Origin: Rhyacophila brunnea | Lineage: Eukaryota; Arthropoda; Insecta; Trichoptera; Rhyacophilidae | NCBI GenBank assembly: GCA_022495005.1 | Contig: JAGYXB010000020.1 | Coordinates: forward strand, 806,001-870,000 | Length of the DNA: 64,000 bases | Direction: 5' to 3' | In this document: positions 1 through 11,546 of the stretch, in pieces | Numbering within the stretch: the first letter of the stretch is position 1 | Layout: each line of letters opens with the position of its first letter | Program-made: the position numbers and the translations under genes | Notes under the pieces: generated by a model | The model's input: the letters and a program-made list of their open reading frames with translations, nothing else | The model's database searches: none | Told to the model about the DNA's origin: nothing

Positions 1-101
1 TAATAACTCTGCAATGTAGAAAGTATGATCACAGAAGTGAGTGCTTATTAATATGCTCTTATCTAAATGTACTGAAGAATTTAATTTTACGTACATATTA
101 T

Positions 102-769
102 CAGTGACGTCCCGTGGGGGTAGGCAGATTGAGCGTCGCTTGGAGGCGGCAGTTACTCGAATGGCGGCAAAACGAGGAGAGTCATTAGGTATATATACCT
201 AGTAATGGCTACCTATACCTAGTATTGATGGAAATATCTTTCCATTACTCACTGGTTGGAAACAAAATGTAATGATTAACATATCAGATTTAACAGGACT
301 GTAGTCTGACTGCGTCGGGTTTGCGATGTGTAGTTTACTTCCGTTTACCTTGGATGTCATATCCTTGGTGACCAGAAATGACACGTGCAGATTTTCGAAT
401 TATATGTAGGTACATACCTACTTATGTAGGAAGGTATCTAATTTAAAAGTTATCGAAATATTTTTGCCAGTCACTCGTGAGTTTTGGAAGTTATCAAGTG
501 TATTATTAAATATATCTGAAACTGTGGACTCGTAATACTGTCTATTGAAGTAGAGATGTTATTTAAATTAGATTTGGATGACATAGTTACTGACTTTGCA
601 ACAAAAAAGGCCAGGAAAGTTTTTTTATTTATTTTAATAATTATATTGTATTTATGATTAAGAGTAAGATATTGGAGTCATGAAAGAATGATTAAAAAAA
701 CTCTATAAAAAAACTGGGGCGGCGTTTTGGCGCTGCCCAGGGGCGGCATTTTGTCTAGGGACGTCACTG
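102..769 (+). mobile_element. Non-autonomous hAT element, family A, copy 1
   Basis: Termini read CAGTGACGTCC at the left and GGACGTCACTG at the right, a perfect 11-bp terminal inverted repeat. Flanks carry an 8-bp target duplication with one mismatch (catattat at 94-101, cataatat at 770-777), as made by hAT transposases. No transposase frame is visible. Related copies sit at 10806-11384, 30515-30890 and 39600-39817. It lies upstream of the TRPA terminal exon, inside what should be that gene's last intron. Confidence 0.88.
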
Positions 770-856
770 CATAATATTATAATGGAAGGCTTTTGGCGTA
801 TTTTCTAAAAGCATTCATCAAAATGTTATTCATAACAATATGTTTTCAATTTTCAG

Positions 857-1387
857 ATAATATTACTCTTCGGCTGCTTTCCGATCATAGGATTTGCGTT
901 TGCCTTTCGGATTCTGTTTCAAGGAAGTGAGCCATTTGAATCGTGGACTGATTCCATCATGAAAACAACTGTCATGGCGACCGCAGAGTTCGACTATTCA
1001 TTCCTGTTTGGTGGCAAGCCTTTCGATTTCAATTCGATAGTTGCGAGGATTGTCTTCGTGTTGTTCATAGCATGTGTCGCCGTAGTAATTATGAATCTAA
1101 TTTTGGCGCTTGCCATCATTGATACGACCAATCTGGAAAGTAATTGGAAAATTCAAAGACTTCTTGAGCGCATGCGTCTTTTGATTTTATTTGATAACAT
1201 TCAGTTTCCTGAATGTTTGCCTAAATGGATGGGATTGAACAATTTTACTAATGATATAGATTTGTACGTCTTTCAAGAACACACTAACGTGCAAATAACT
1301 GAACTATTGGTGCAAAAACAAATTCCAGGAAATATTGCAACTTATATTGCAAAACGTATTAAGAAGTTAATCAATAATAATGTATAG
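857..1387 (+). CDS. TRPA-type cation channel (painless/pyrexia-like), terminal exon
   Basis: A splice acceptor (pyrimidine-rich tract ending ttttcag at 850-856) opens a frame that runs to a TAG stop at 1385-1387, about 176 codons. The start shows a hydrophobic segment (FGCFPIIGFAFAF), then a pore-like stretch (MKTTVMATAEFDYSFLF), then a long hydrophobic S6 helix ending NLILALAIIDTTNLESN, followed by a charged cytosolic tail. This order (S5 end, pore loop, S6, tail) matches the C-terminal part of insect TRPA channels, plasma-membrane cation channels for heat and irritant sensing. The ankyrin repeats and S1-S5 should lie in exons left of the window. The exon is open throughout, so the gene is probably functional. 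A hAT MITE begins 6 bases after the stop. Polyadenylation candidates (aataaa) occur at 2349-2358, beyond the MITE. Which TRPA paralogue it is cannot be decided from this exon. Confidence 0.85.
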   Translation: MILLFGCFPIIGFAFAFRILFQGSEPFESWTDSIMKTTVMATAEFDYSFLFGGKPFDFNSIVARIVFVLFIACVAVVIMNLILALAIIDTTNLESNWKIQRLLERMRLLILFDNIQFPECLPKWMGLNNFTNDIDLYVFQEHTNVQITELLVQKQIPGNIATYIAKRIKKLINNNV

Positions 1388-1393
1388 CACGGC

Positions 1394-1978
1394 TAGAGTT
1401 GGGTTTCGGGAATTTCCCGTAGGGAATTCTAGAGAAATTTTCGAGATTTTTCATCCCAAATCTGGAGAATTGAAATTTTTAACGTTTCGGGAAATCCCGG
1501 ATCTCGAGAATCTTTTCTCGGGATTCGGGATTTCTTTATTTTCAAATATTAATTGAAAAAACGATTTTCCATATGAAAAAAGTGGACAGAAAACACAAAA
1601 GTTCAAAGACTAATCGAGACATTTAACACAATTAAGCCAACGTCGACTCAAAATTAGCGCATTTTTTGGAACGTCAGAGAATTTTGTGTCTCGAAAGCGT
1701 ACGCGATTGTCAGATGCAGCGATTGACAGTCTGTGTTTTTTGAAATCCCATTTTAATAAGTAATGTTTTTAATTATTTTTGTTTTCCTACTTCTATATTG
1801 TTTGTCTTCTTACATAAATAAAAAAACACATTTTTTTGAATCTGTCTGTTTTCAAACTGATTTTAGAATTTTTACAGGTTTTTTGAAATTTCCCGATATC
1901 TCGAGAATTCAAAATTTCATCATTCCGGGAAATCCTGAATCTCGAGATTTAGATTTTATCGGGAAATACCCAACTCTA
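1394..1978. mobile_element. hAT MITE inserted at the TRPA stop codon
   Basis: The ends are TAGAGTTGGGT and its inverse (tacccaactcta), a typical hAT-type terminus. The 8-bp target duplication is agcacggc (1386-1393) and agtacggc (1979-1986), one mismatch. The interior is a set of inverted and direct copies of a TTCCCG/CTCGAGA motif and has no credible gene. The target site includes the last two bases of the TRPA stop codon. Confidence 0.85.
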
Positions 1979-2481
1979 AGTACGGCTTATCCAGACTGCT
2001 ATAATTAACCAAAATTAGTAAGTAATGAATGAGATTATCTTATTAAAATACTTTTTGTATTTTATTAATTGACAATTAATTGTAAATCAGGTATTAAAAT
2101 AACTTAGCGCTATGGATACTGGTGCAAAAGTAAATCTTACATTGACTACTTACCTATTATATATATCGAACAATGGACATATTATAATCTATGAATTCGA
2201 TAAAGGATCACATCTTATTTTTACATATTATTTTGTACACGTATTTATTATTAAAATTTAGTTTATTAAGTTATCTATAACGTACAGAAATATTGACAAA
2301 TTAATAGTTTTCATGTTTTTTATATTTATTTTAAAAAACATCGATTTAAATAAATAAAAATGTGTATAACTTGAAATTCCTTTTATTTATATCAAAACTA
2401 ATTTCGGTATGATCACAAAATTGAAGCTTAATTTTGACTATTAATATTTTAAACGTTTTAAAATGTTTCGCTTCCTTATTA

Positions 2482-3320
2482 ACAGATATTAAAGCATTTC
2501 TCCTTGAGAAGGATGTTCACTATCCAGAAATAACGGGTGATCAGTTGATCCAAAAAATTTATTTCGTGGTAGACATTAGGTACGTCTCATCTAAATCAGC
2601 TTAATTGTAAACTGCGGAGGGACGGCAACACATTTTTTTCGATGCTAGAAGTTATTTCATTTGAAAACAAATTATCCTTTTTTGCTCAAGATTTCGAAGA
2701 GAATCTTTGCAAACTAAGCCTACTGAAACATCGCCAAGAAAATCATTCTGATATTGACATTTGCTATTTCAAAACAACAATTTTAAATAAGAGGGAAGCT
2801 TTTCTCAACAGGTTTCAGGAATTCAGAAACAGCAAAGCGACCTTTGTTTAAAAAAAAAACCTCTTAATCCTGCGGTAAAAGAACTAATTTTTTATCCTTT
2901 TAATGTTGAGATTGACAACTTTGAAATGCAATTGCTGGATTTAAAAATAAAGAATTATGGAAATCTAAATTTCAACGTCTCTGTGCTGATATGGACATAT
3001 TGGTGAAAAACAAATATGAACATGGTTCACAGCACAAGTAGTCTGCTTTGAAAGACCTGGGGAAGTAAGACATGATGATTTTTAACACCTGGAATAGTAT
3101 TCCTGACTCATATGATCAGTTGAAAAACCTAGCGTTTGCTGTACTTTCCCTTTCCGGTTCTACATATTCATGCGAACAATCTTTTTCAAGCATCAAGAGT
3201 AAATTGAGAAGGTGTCTTATTGATGAGAATCTGGAATCGTGCCTAAAATTAAAAACTACAACATACAAACCTGACTTCCCCAAACTTTTTAAGGAGATGG
3301 ATATTAAGTGTTTGTCATGA
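2482..3320 (+). pseudogene. hAT transposase relic (ZBED/GTF2IRD2-like type)
   Basis: Broken frames give blocks of a BED-type hAT transposase: a middle segment (DIKAFLLEKDVHYPEI), an HLNQLNCKL block near 2590, a helical stretch at 2642-2851, and the C-terminal dimerisation region at 3072-3320 (AVLSLSGSTYSCEQSFSSIK, then LRRCLIDENLESCLKL). The family is a DDE transposase related to domesticated ZBED and GTF2IRD2 proteins. Frameshifts near 2580 and 2850-2970 and stops near 3040 and 3067 show it is dead. No terminal repeats were assigned. Confidence 0.82.
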
Positions 3321-3580
3321 TTTAATTGTATGGATACCTTACTTACAATTTAATTTTTATCAATAAATAAGATCATTATTTAGTATGCTATCAAGTTTTA
3401 TTCAGTGTACTTATAGCTTAATTAAAATTTAAAACTTTAATTAAAGTTTATTAAGTTAATAAACTGTATTAATACCTACATGACGTATATGGTTTAAGTT
3501 TAAGATATTTGGCTCTCAAATGAAATCTCGATCGTTGTATCTATATATCATAATATACATATATCACATACATATCTCAC

Positions 3581-4413
3581 GAATATGTATTTCAATAATA
3601 GAATAATGCGCGATGCCTGACTACATTTTAAATCGGGTGATTGATTCTGAGAATTCGGCAAGTGTTGCCAGTCCGAGTGCGTGGGTGGCTTGCGATAATA
3701 TTTACAAATGCTAGAGTGAACTCCTAGAGTCTAAACCAGTGGTTCATCATGTGCGGCAACCAGCGCTTTGTAGAATAATATTTCAAAAATTTATTTACAT
3801 GTAAAATTATAAAATTGGTTATAAAGTACACATGACTAAACTTGTCTTAAATTTCTTTCTACGCTCAAATGACCCATACTGTGTTTTTGTGATAAGATCA
3901 TATGTGAAATAGTCCGCTTCTGAGAATAAAGTCAATTGAAAGGATTTTCAACGATTGCTTTATTAGTATTGTCAATTTTCCTACTACTGTATACTGTGAA
4001 AGATCATTCAGTGTATCGCACTTCATAAAAAACAAATATCGAAGCCAGTTGACAGATGTAAACTTAGAAGCAGCCATGCGGCTCGCATTGGGAAAAAGGA
4101 GTATTGAGGAATTTCCATTTGCATTATTTTTAAATAAATAGATATGTATTTAAATAAATGTCTTTTATTAATAAATAAATTTATCCATTTTTAAGTACTT
4201 AAATAAAATTTATCTTTATTTTTTTCAATCATAACAAAAGTGAAATTTCGTGCGGCCACCAGACATTTCCATAGAACTGTCAATGTCAATTATTGTGCGG
4301 CAACAGATAAATTTCACGTGAGAACCACTGGTCTTGATTGACAATTTAATTTTTTTATATATTGTGTATTCTCACTATTTTACATTTTTCATATTGGCGT
4401 ATGATAAACACTT
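3581..4413 (+). repeat. Dispersed repeat (copy 1), split by a hAT element
   Basis: Segments 3581-3728 and 4339-4413 match, in order, a continuous stretch at 47185-47404 (shared words include cgagtgcgtgggtggcttgc and gtattctcactattttacat). The second copy lacks the 3737-4330 insert, so the repeat was here before the hAT arrived. No coding potential is recognised. Confidence 0.75.
3737..4330 (+). mobile_element. Deleted hAT element with transposase C-terminus remnant
   Basis: Ends are CAGTGGTTC and GAACCACTG. The putative 8-bp flanks (gtctaaac and gtcttgat) match at only 5 of 8 positions, so the duplication is eroded. Around 3960-4120 the plus strand reads a hAT dimerisation remnant (CERSFSV, KNKYRSQLTDVNLEAAMRLA). 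It interrupts the dispersed repeat at 3581-4413; the second copy of that repeat is the empty-site comparison. Confidence 0.78.
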
Positions 4414-4426
4414 TAAATTGTGAATA

Positions 4427-4650
4427 TATTGAGATGCACGTCGAGTACTGTCACGCTGTCTATGCTATTCTATGGTTTCGTCATTTTGCAGCGAACACGA
4501 TCTCTGTAAATTCAATGATGGAGTAACCTAGTAACAAGTCTCTGTAAATTCAATAATCTTTTGAACGGAACCCAACCTGCAGACCATAGATAAAAGACGA
4601 CTTATAGAAAATACATAGTGCCAAATGAGTACCATCTCTGTACACCGTGT
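4427..4650 (-). repeat. Fragment of the TIR element at 21896-22755
   Basis: The reverse complement matches pieces of 22380-22740, including the words ctatggtctgcaggtt and catctctgtaaattca and a TTGAGGTGC-like end near 4427. It is a truncated, inverted copy without coding potential. Confidence 0.6.
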
Positions 4651-5263
4651 CAGCGTAACTTTTCTTTGTGGCTGATGTCGTTTTGAGGGGCAATTAATTC
4701 CTAATCCTGGATATATTAAGAATTCGTCAATTTTCGCAGATTTGGAACCATTAATAGTGAGTGGTGAGCTTGATACAGGGCATCACTTGCGAGCATCTAT
4801 GTATTTTGTTTTTGCTTTAAATTGTATGTACGATTTTTTTTAAGAATAAATTTTTTATTCTTATGAAAATCAGAACACTTCTTCACTAGTAGTGCTATCT
4901 GTACATTACCTACTGCGTAGTTATATATATATCTAATGATTCCACAGTTTTTGTAAGATATCATAGTGGTAAAGGGGATACTATCTTCAAATACACTGCG
5001 AAAATATGGATAATTATTTCGTATTCATTTGGTTTTAACAATAGTTTAGTTTTTCCATCGTAAGTATTGATTTTTCAAATTAAAACAATATACCTACTTA
5101 CCACTTACCTCTTTCTATTATCTATTAATTATTACTTTATTTCAATAAACCATATACCAAATACAATCGGACATTTCAGTATTTATTTGTGAAATTAAGT
5201 CAGTTTTTAAAAATTAATTTTGGTGAGTTTTAGATGTATCGATTAATACATACTTGCAATCAA

Positions 5264-5785
5264 GTCAACACCGCCTAACTTGTACAAACTGTTTTGCAGT
5301 TATCTACAAGATAGGGAAGTAAAACTAAAGTATGCAGACGAAGAAATAAAACAAGACCAAACCCAAGGTTGCATCTACACTCAACACTATGGAATATCGC
5401 CTTAGACAGTCTATTAACAATACTCTTACCCCACAATACACACATACAAGCCTTTGCTGACGATGTGTTAATATTGATAGCAGCAAAAGACACCGACGAA
5501 CTGGAATTAAAAACCAATAGCGTGCTTCAAAAAGTAAACTCATGGGGTGAAGATGTAAAACTAACCTTCTCAGATATTAAGACAAATATAATGTTTATCA
5601 ACAAAAGGAAAATACGAACACCAGAAATCCAGTGGAAAGGAAAACAGAAAGAGTTGGTCGATTCCTTTAAAATTCTTGGCATAATACTAGACAGGCACAT
5701 CAATTGGGCGAAACACGTCGACTACATATGTAAGAAAGCAGCTCAAATGGGAAGTCCGAACGAAAGTCGATCCAAAAAAGACTGA
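5264..5785 (+). pseudogene. LINE reverse transcriptase, C-terminal fragment
   Basis: Two overlapping frames give the end of an RT palm and thumb. The first (about 5264-5375) reads NLYKLFCSYLQDREVKLKY and ends at a QTQGC turn, where the usual proline-rich segment is deleted or shifted. The second (about 5369-5785) reads LWNIALDSLL, then FADDVLILIA at about 5453, the FADD version of the YADD metal-binding site, then the thumb with KILGIILDRHINW. A frameshift near 5370 and another after 5750 break it. Fingers and any endonuclease domain are absent because the copy is truncated. Confidence 0.85.
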
Positions 5786-6081
5786 ATTCCGCGCAAAGAC
5801 CTTTCGCAATATCAATTTGCAAGGGATATCGCACAATATCGCTAACGTCAGCACAAGCCCTGGCAGGAATAGCGCCAATAGATATAAAAATACAAGAACT
5901 TACAGGAATATACCAAGTTAAAACAAGCCACATACTTCCCCGACACTTACCTACAGACAGAACATACGAAAACAAAATACACTACACACAACTTCCACAT
6001 CCTGGCAACAGACATCTAGAAAATATAGAACACATAGGAACAGTTGACGAAGACACTAAAACAAAATACCACATCACAGGA

Positions 6082-6969
6082 TTGGAGATCTACACAGATG
6101 GCAGTCTAATCGATAACAAAGTAGGGGCAGCTTTTGTAGCCTACGAAAATGGAACATTAATAACACCCCGAAAATTTAAGCTCGAAAGCTACTGCACTGT
6201 TTTCCAAGCAGAAATATTTGCTATCAGAGAATCTCTCGAGTGGACACTCAAAAGATTAAAGTTCCACAGACACGACTATGTAAACATATTCTCAGATAGC
6301 CAATCCAGTCTGGTAGCTCTCCAAAACCCATCATCGACACACCCACTTGTAAGAGACATTTTAACACTGTCAACACAGCTTCGAATGATAGGAACAAACC
6401 CCAGATTCTTCTGGATAAGAAGTCACACAGGGATAGCCGAAAACGAGGAAGCTGATAAATACGCTAAACAAGCCACAACAGACAAAAGACCTTTAACCTA
6501 TACACACTTCCCTCTGAGTTACGCAAAACAAAAACTAAACGAAGATACCATAGAGCTATGGAACCACAGATACACAACATCCGCCACAGGATCAATAACG
6601 CAGAAATTTATTCCAAACATAAACTGTGCCATCACTCTTGCCAGGAACTTAAAAATATCACACGAACTCACACAGATACTAACAGGCCACGGAGCGGTGC
6701 GAGCTTATCTAAAAAGATTTAAATTGAGGGATGACGACTGTTGTCCATGTGACGGCAACACATCTCAAACTGTGTGGCATGTCATCAACGACTGCCCTAT
6801 ACTAGAAAGGGAGCGATGGACTCTCAGGACTCGATGTAGACAACATAATCACGAAATTGACCTCCAAAAGCCTCACGAAGCACTAAGCAATAGAACAACA
6901 CAAGAACACTACACAAAATATTTAATCCTGGCCATAAAGAAAATTAAAGATATAAATGGAGGCACCTAA
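6082..6969 (+). CDS. LINE RNase H domain and C-terminus (partial ORF2)
   Basis: An open stretch of about 295 codons begins with the RNase H signature EIYTDGS. It continues with AEIFAIRE, FSDSQSSLVAL and SHTGIAENEEAD, which supply the expected acidic catalytic residues and histidine. After the domain comes a tail with a Cys/His-rich knuckle (CCPCDGNTSQTVWHVINDCP) typical of R1/I-group LINE ORF2 proteins. In vivo the domain would degrade RNA in RNA:DNA hybrids during retrotransposition. The frame is open upstream past 6082, so this is a fragment of a longer ORF and not a gene with its own start. The stop is TAA at 6967-6969, about 70 bases before the poly-A tail. Confidence 0.88.
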   Translation: MEIYTDGSLIDNKVGAAFVAYENGTLITPRKFKLESYCTVFQAEIFAIRESLEWTLKRLKFHRHDYVNIFSDSQSSLVALQNPSSTHPLVRDILTLSTQLRMIGTNPRFFWIRSHTGIAENEEADKYAKQATTDKRPLTYTHFPLSYAKQKLNEDTIELWNHRYTTSATGSITQKFIPNINCAITLARNLKISHELTQILTGHGAVRAYLKRFKLRDDDCCPCDGNTSQTVWHVINDCPILERERWTLRTRCRQHNHEIDLQKPHEALSNRTTQEHYTKYLILAIKKIKDINGGT

Positions 6970-7056
6970 TTAGCCCCACATCAATGCAACTAACCCACCC
7001 AACCACCTTGTACGAAAAAGCAAGGTTATGGTTATTATTAAAAAAAAAAAAAAAAA

Positions 7057-7479
7057 CATATTGGTGTATGTATTGTATGTACTTACTTATATTTCGTGTG
7101 ACTTGTCGGTTTTTAAAATAGGCGGCTCGAACATGTTTATACAAAATTACAGCTCTTACCGCATATTCGCAAAGATAAAAGAAAACAAGTATGTTTATCT
7201 CTCCAAGAAAATAACGTTTGCAATCCGAGAGATGTTTATACTGGATATTTTCAATTTAAATTATTTCAATATTGGATCTAAGCTGGGGGGAAAAATATGA
7301 ATCTTTTCCAATACTTTCATAATCTTGAACTTGCAGAAGAAGAAAAAATCGGCAGTAGTCCTACCAATATGTTTTCATATGCAAAGATATTAAGGGCCTC
7401 CCAAAGGTGGTTGCTGCCCAGATTCCAACCCAAAAATATTTTATAAATGAAAAACAATATTCTGATGGTTTTGAAACAA
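7057..7479. other. No gene seen
   Basis: AT-rich DNA downstream of the LINE tail. The open stretches here lack family features and I see no terminal repeats. Confidence 0.5.
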
Positions 7480-7632
7480 AGTTATTTTTGTTAATTATAC
7501 TTTAATTGAGTTATTTGCTTTGGCTATAATCACTATAGGTATGTTGGCTGTAGTTGACCGTTCCGACGATGGGTTTATAGCCCGAAACAGCTGTCAACGC
7601 AAATAACTCGAGTACAATTAACAAAAATAACT
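7480..7632. mobile_element. Short foldback element
   Basis: Inverted arms of about 35-39 bases (7480-7518 and 7599-7632) begin AGTTATTTTTGTTAATTA and end with its inverse. They enclose about 80 bp of higher GC. Probably a small MITE; the target duplication is not clear. Confidence 0.6.
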
Positions 7633-7960
7633 CTTAACTTAAATAACTTTCTTTAAGCACTAAGGTGCATGGTTGCTACATCAGTTCCGTGCAGCATCGC
7701 TTCGGGACGAGGAAGTGTAGCACTAAAATCTTTTCATTCTGACACGTTTATAGCGTCATGGAAGGCGGCCGTGCACAAACATGGCGGGTGGAGATGGGAA
7801 ACTCAAATCATTGTTTGAAAACTATTATAATGGAGTTCTACCACTTAAACACCTATTCAATTAATATTAATCAATACTAATCTGAATTATAAAATTGGAT
7901 ATTATAATTTTGAACGATTTGAACCTATCGGAGGAGTTATACGATTGGTCAGAATATAAA

Positions 7961-8412
7961 TGAGTCGCCTAGACTCTAGAGCCATAACTCAAATTTTGCA
8001 AGTTTGTCAATTTTTAGTCAAGTAAATAAACCAAGTGATTCTAAATGAATTAATCTATATAAAGAAAAATAGTTGGGTATCAAAGGTCATTTTAAACCAA
8101 GTGAACAACGTTGACAAAGTTGACTTTTGGTGTCATAACTCACATTTTTCAATGAATAATGTGAGTTCTGTCACTAAAGCCTTTCAACCAATTAGGGAAC
8201 TCTATTTCTGATAGTGTGTTGTGGGCCTACAGCCTTAAGAGTATTAGGTATATATATTTAAAAAATAATGTAAATCAACTTAATCATTCATTAATATTCA
8301 AGGGAGTTTAATACATTTCTTCTAATTACAAAAACAGTGCTCTCGTGTTTTTTTGCGATTATCTCAAAACTCGATTTTTTGGAATATGTGAGTTATGACT
8401 CTAGGCAACTCA
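7961..8412. mobile_element. MITE with TGAGTYGCCTAGA ends
   Basis: The left end reads TGAGTCGCCTAGA, and the right end inverted reads TGAGTTGCCTAGA, each followed by a CATAACTCA-like block. Internal copies of the AACTCA motif recur near 8135 and 8395. No coding content. Confidence 0.6.
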
Positions 8413-8511
8413 AATTTCGGGAAAAAATCGTATTGAAATAATGGTGAGTAGTGAGTACCTACCTAACTACGTATTGTGAAAAAAATCATGAGAAAATTAA
8501 ATTGGACTAGA

Positions 8512-9576
8512 CCAGTGTTTCCCAAAGTGTGGTACGGGAAGAGTTTGGTGGGGGTACACGATGCAGGGGTCTAGGACGATTTGGCACCGGACAACTGGAT
8601 GCCACGGTATTCGAAAACAAATAGACGTTAGGTACTTATAGGTACTTTAAAAAAAATATTCAATATTATTATTTATACTTCAATGATTATATTATGATTT
8701 AATAGTTGGTAAGAATGTAAATATGCAGACGTATACAATGATTTAATCGTGCATATGTGTAAGTTCCAACGAAAAAAGAGTTTCTTATTTTATATAAAGC
8801 CTTAGGCATGGTAATTCTCAATCCGCGATAAAGAATACATTATGTTAAGAGTAAAATGAATTCAAACTACTAAGTAGTAGATAGAAACTGATTAAAATAC
8901 CTCGTCTACACGTGTCTACGACAGTGCGGCATCCAATTATCCGGAGGCCAGTCGTCCCATTCCCACGCTGCAGCGGGCTTTGGCTGCGCCTGGTGCAACA
9001 AGCATACAACATCAATACAACAGCCGTGCTAGAAGGTTTATCGCATGCGGAAGAAGAGTACCTAATTGTTGGATTGTACAAATTTCCATTGTAAAAAAGT
9101 GTACTTTAACATCATTCTAGTTGCAAATGCAACATGTGTTATCCAGTTTTAATAGAGAAAGTCCTGAAATACATATTGCCTTTTCCAACTTCATATCTAT
9201 GTGAAGTTGCTTTTTTAGGATTTTGTAGACATTCAGTAAAAAAAAAATAAAGGAACAGGCTATTGGATGTGGAACCGCATCTCAGATTAAAATTAACAAC
9301 CAGGGAACCAAATTATGATGATCTGTCTCAACATAAACAATTTCATTATTCTAATTGATTATAATGAATGTTATTTATAATATAGCTTTTATTTATATTT
9401 TATTATGAATGAATTTTATTTTTCGTTTATTATTATTTTGTTTATGTAATAAAAAGGGAAAAAATAATTATATTTTGATTGTTATTAAAGTATATGCATT
9501 TTTTTGACGAGGGTACTCAGTGTTACGAACATTATTATAAGGGGTACACAGATGTCGAAAGTTTGTGAAACACTGG
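8512..9576 (+). mobile_element. Deleted hAT element with transposase remnant
   Basis: Ends read CCAGTGTTTCCCAAAGTGTG and, inverted, CCAGTGTTTCACAAACTTTC. Candidate 8-bp flanks (ggactaga at 8504-8511, tcactaga at 9577-9584) match at 6 of 8. At about 9180-9330 the plus strand reads FPTSYLCEVAFL, then RNRLLDVEPHLRLKLT, the dimerisation region of a FAM200/ZBED5-like hAT transposase, with stops and a shift. The rest is non-coding. Confidence 0.78.
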
Positions 9577-10805
9577 TCACTAGACACTCTAGACAGATAA
9601 TAATCTGGAATTTGGCATAAAACCTTAGACTATAGATACATAAAACGGGTCTCGCACCCATGACCGGTGGATAAAGAGGCGAACAATCTTACCTATACTC
9701 ACTCTAGATAAGCGCGATTGATGACAATTGTTTTATTATCTATAAAAATATTAATAATACTTTATTCAAAATAGTGGTCATTGTCAATAAAGATAAAGGT
9801 TGATACGGACAAGAGAGTTTAAACACATTGTAATAATCCGTACGTCAAACTTTGCAGGTAAGTATAGGTCTTTCGTTCTACAGGGACACTGTTGTACGCT
9901 AAAAACGATTTGCAGTTGTGTTGGTGCTCTTTGGTAGTATGGACACAGGGTGTGCATGAAGAATTACGGAAAAATAAGCATATTTTTATGACTTATTGTT
10001 TTAATGAAATATGGAATAAAAATGCGTACATTAGAACGTAGGTACCTGTATATTATTTACTTATACTGATAGTTACGATTCAATGAGCAATGAATACACA
10101 TCTTGTATTATTATTTATTATTAGTATATTAGGGATTGGGAATATACAATGTTTTGGAATTTATGAATTAGCCTTAACGATAGCATTATCGTTATTTAAC
10201 AGATTAGTTATAAATTTATAGAGAACTAAACAATTAAAGACAATTATAATACCGTAAATACATAATTTTGTTGGCAATGTCATTTAATTATACATATAAT
10301 CATTAGGACTTCTGAGAACAATATTATAAATGGCATTTTCAACTATAAGTATAATGCTGTCAAAGTAAAATAAATAATAGGAAGAACATAATTTCATACA
10401 TTGGACACTAAAGACGCGCCCAACTATATAGATAACCAGATAACAGTCACTATATGAACACACTGTAGACGACTCCAAAGAATGAGTTTATGACCTGTTT
10501 ATGATCAGCGACTCTCAATAACAATAGAAACTCCGCCCTTTACGCCCCTGCACTGTACGTCTAACCAATTGGTGATAAAGTAATAATTGCAGGCGGTTCT
10601 AAGTAGGGTTTTATTACAGGCCTTAATGCATACACACAAATAATACCAATCCAGATGCGAAGCAATTTTAGCGTACAACAGTGACTCTGTAAAGTGCGTG
10701 GACTATACATAAGTGTAATTAAAACTACTACTATCCGACATTGTAGGTTTATTATTATATGTGGTATATGACTTGTTAGTTAGTACTTAGTTAGTATGTT
10801 TTTAA
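9577..10805. other. No gene seen
   Basis: AT-rich DNA between two hAT elements. A weak tRNA B-box-like word near 9650-9670 is not enough to call an RNA gene. No credible open frame. Confidence 0.45.
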
Positions 10806-11384
10806 CACTGACGTCCCATGGGGGTAGACAGATTGAGCGTCGCTTGGGGGCGGCAGTTATCCAAAGGGCGGCAAATCGAGGAGAATCATTAGGTAGGTAT
10901 ATATGAAAATAGCTACATAAACTTAGTAATAACGGAAATATCTTTCCATTCAGCTCGCAGGTTGGAAACGAAATGTATCAATTAGGTAGCTACTATAAAA
11001 GTTTTAACAGAACTTTATTTTTTTGTCGGGTTCGCGATGTCTAGTTTACTTCCGTTGTACTTGGACGCCACTTCTTGGTGAATAGCAATGGCACATGCAT
11101 ACCTAATTTATAATTTATCCAAATATATTTTCCAGTCACTCGCTAGTTTTGGAAGTTGTCAAGTGTATTTTTAAATGTACCTACTTATCTGAAACCGTAG
11201 ACTCGCAATATTGTCTATTGAATCAGAGATGGCATTTAAATTAGATTTAGTGGTAGGTATATAATATCTTGTTAGCAATGTATCCATAAAACACACTTCT
11301 TAGACATTGGAGTCATGAAACTTGATAAAAATGGCGGCATTTTGACACTGCCTAAGGGCGGCATTTTGTGTAGGGACGTCACTG
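10806..11384 (+). mobile_element. Non-autonomous hAT element, family A, copy 2
   Basis: Same ends and internal order as 102-769, with internal deletions. The 8-bp target duplication gtttttaa is exact at 10798-10805 and 11385-11392. No coding content. Confidence 0.93.
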
Positions 11385-11546
11385 GTTTTTAATGATTTAC
11401 AAACAGTTCCTCGTTATTTTAAAGAAACACTATCAACTATATGTGGTCATATCAGAAGAAAGTAGGCTGAAGGGAAACACTAGTAGTTACTCCAACGTGT
11501 GATGTGCATAAAGGGTGGAATAATACGTTAGGCATTAATAACTAAC

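Larger units (their letters stand above)
5250..7056 (+). mobile_element. 5'-truncated non-LTR retrotransposon (LINE) with RNase H
   Basis: The element begins inside the reverse transcriptase, continues through an RNase H domain and a short 3' UTR, and ends in a run of about 17 A (7040-7056). This is the usual structure of a 5'-truncated LINE copied by target-primed reverse transcription. The RNase H downstream of RT places it in the I/R1/LOA-type group; the exact clade needs a phylogeny. The 5' boundary is approximate and no clean target duplication was found. Confidence 0.85.

Noticed and set aside
9640..9700. tRNA or SINE at 9640-9700
   Set aside because: Only a degenerate B-box-like word is present, with no A box at the right spacing.
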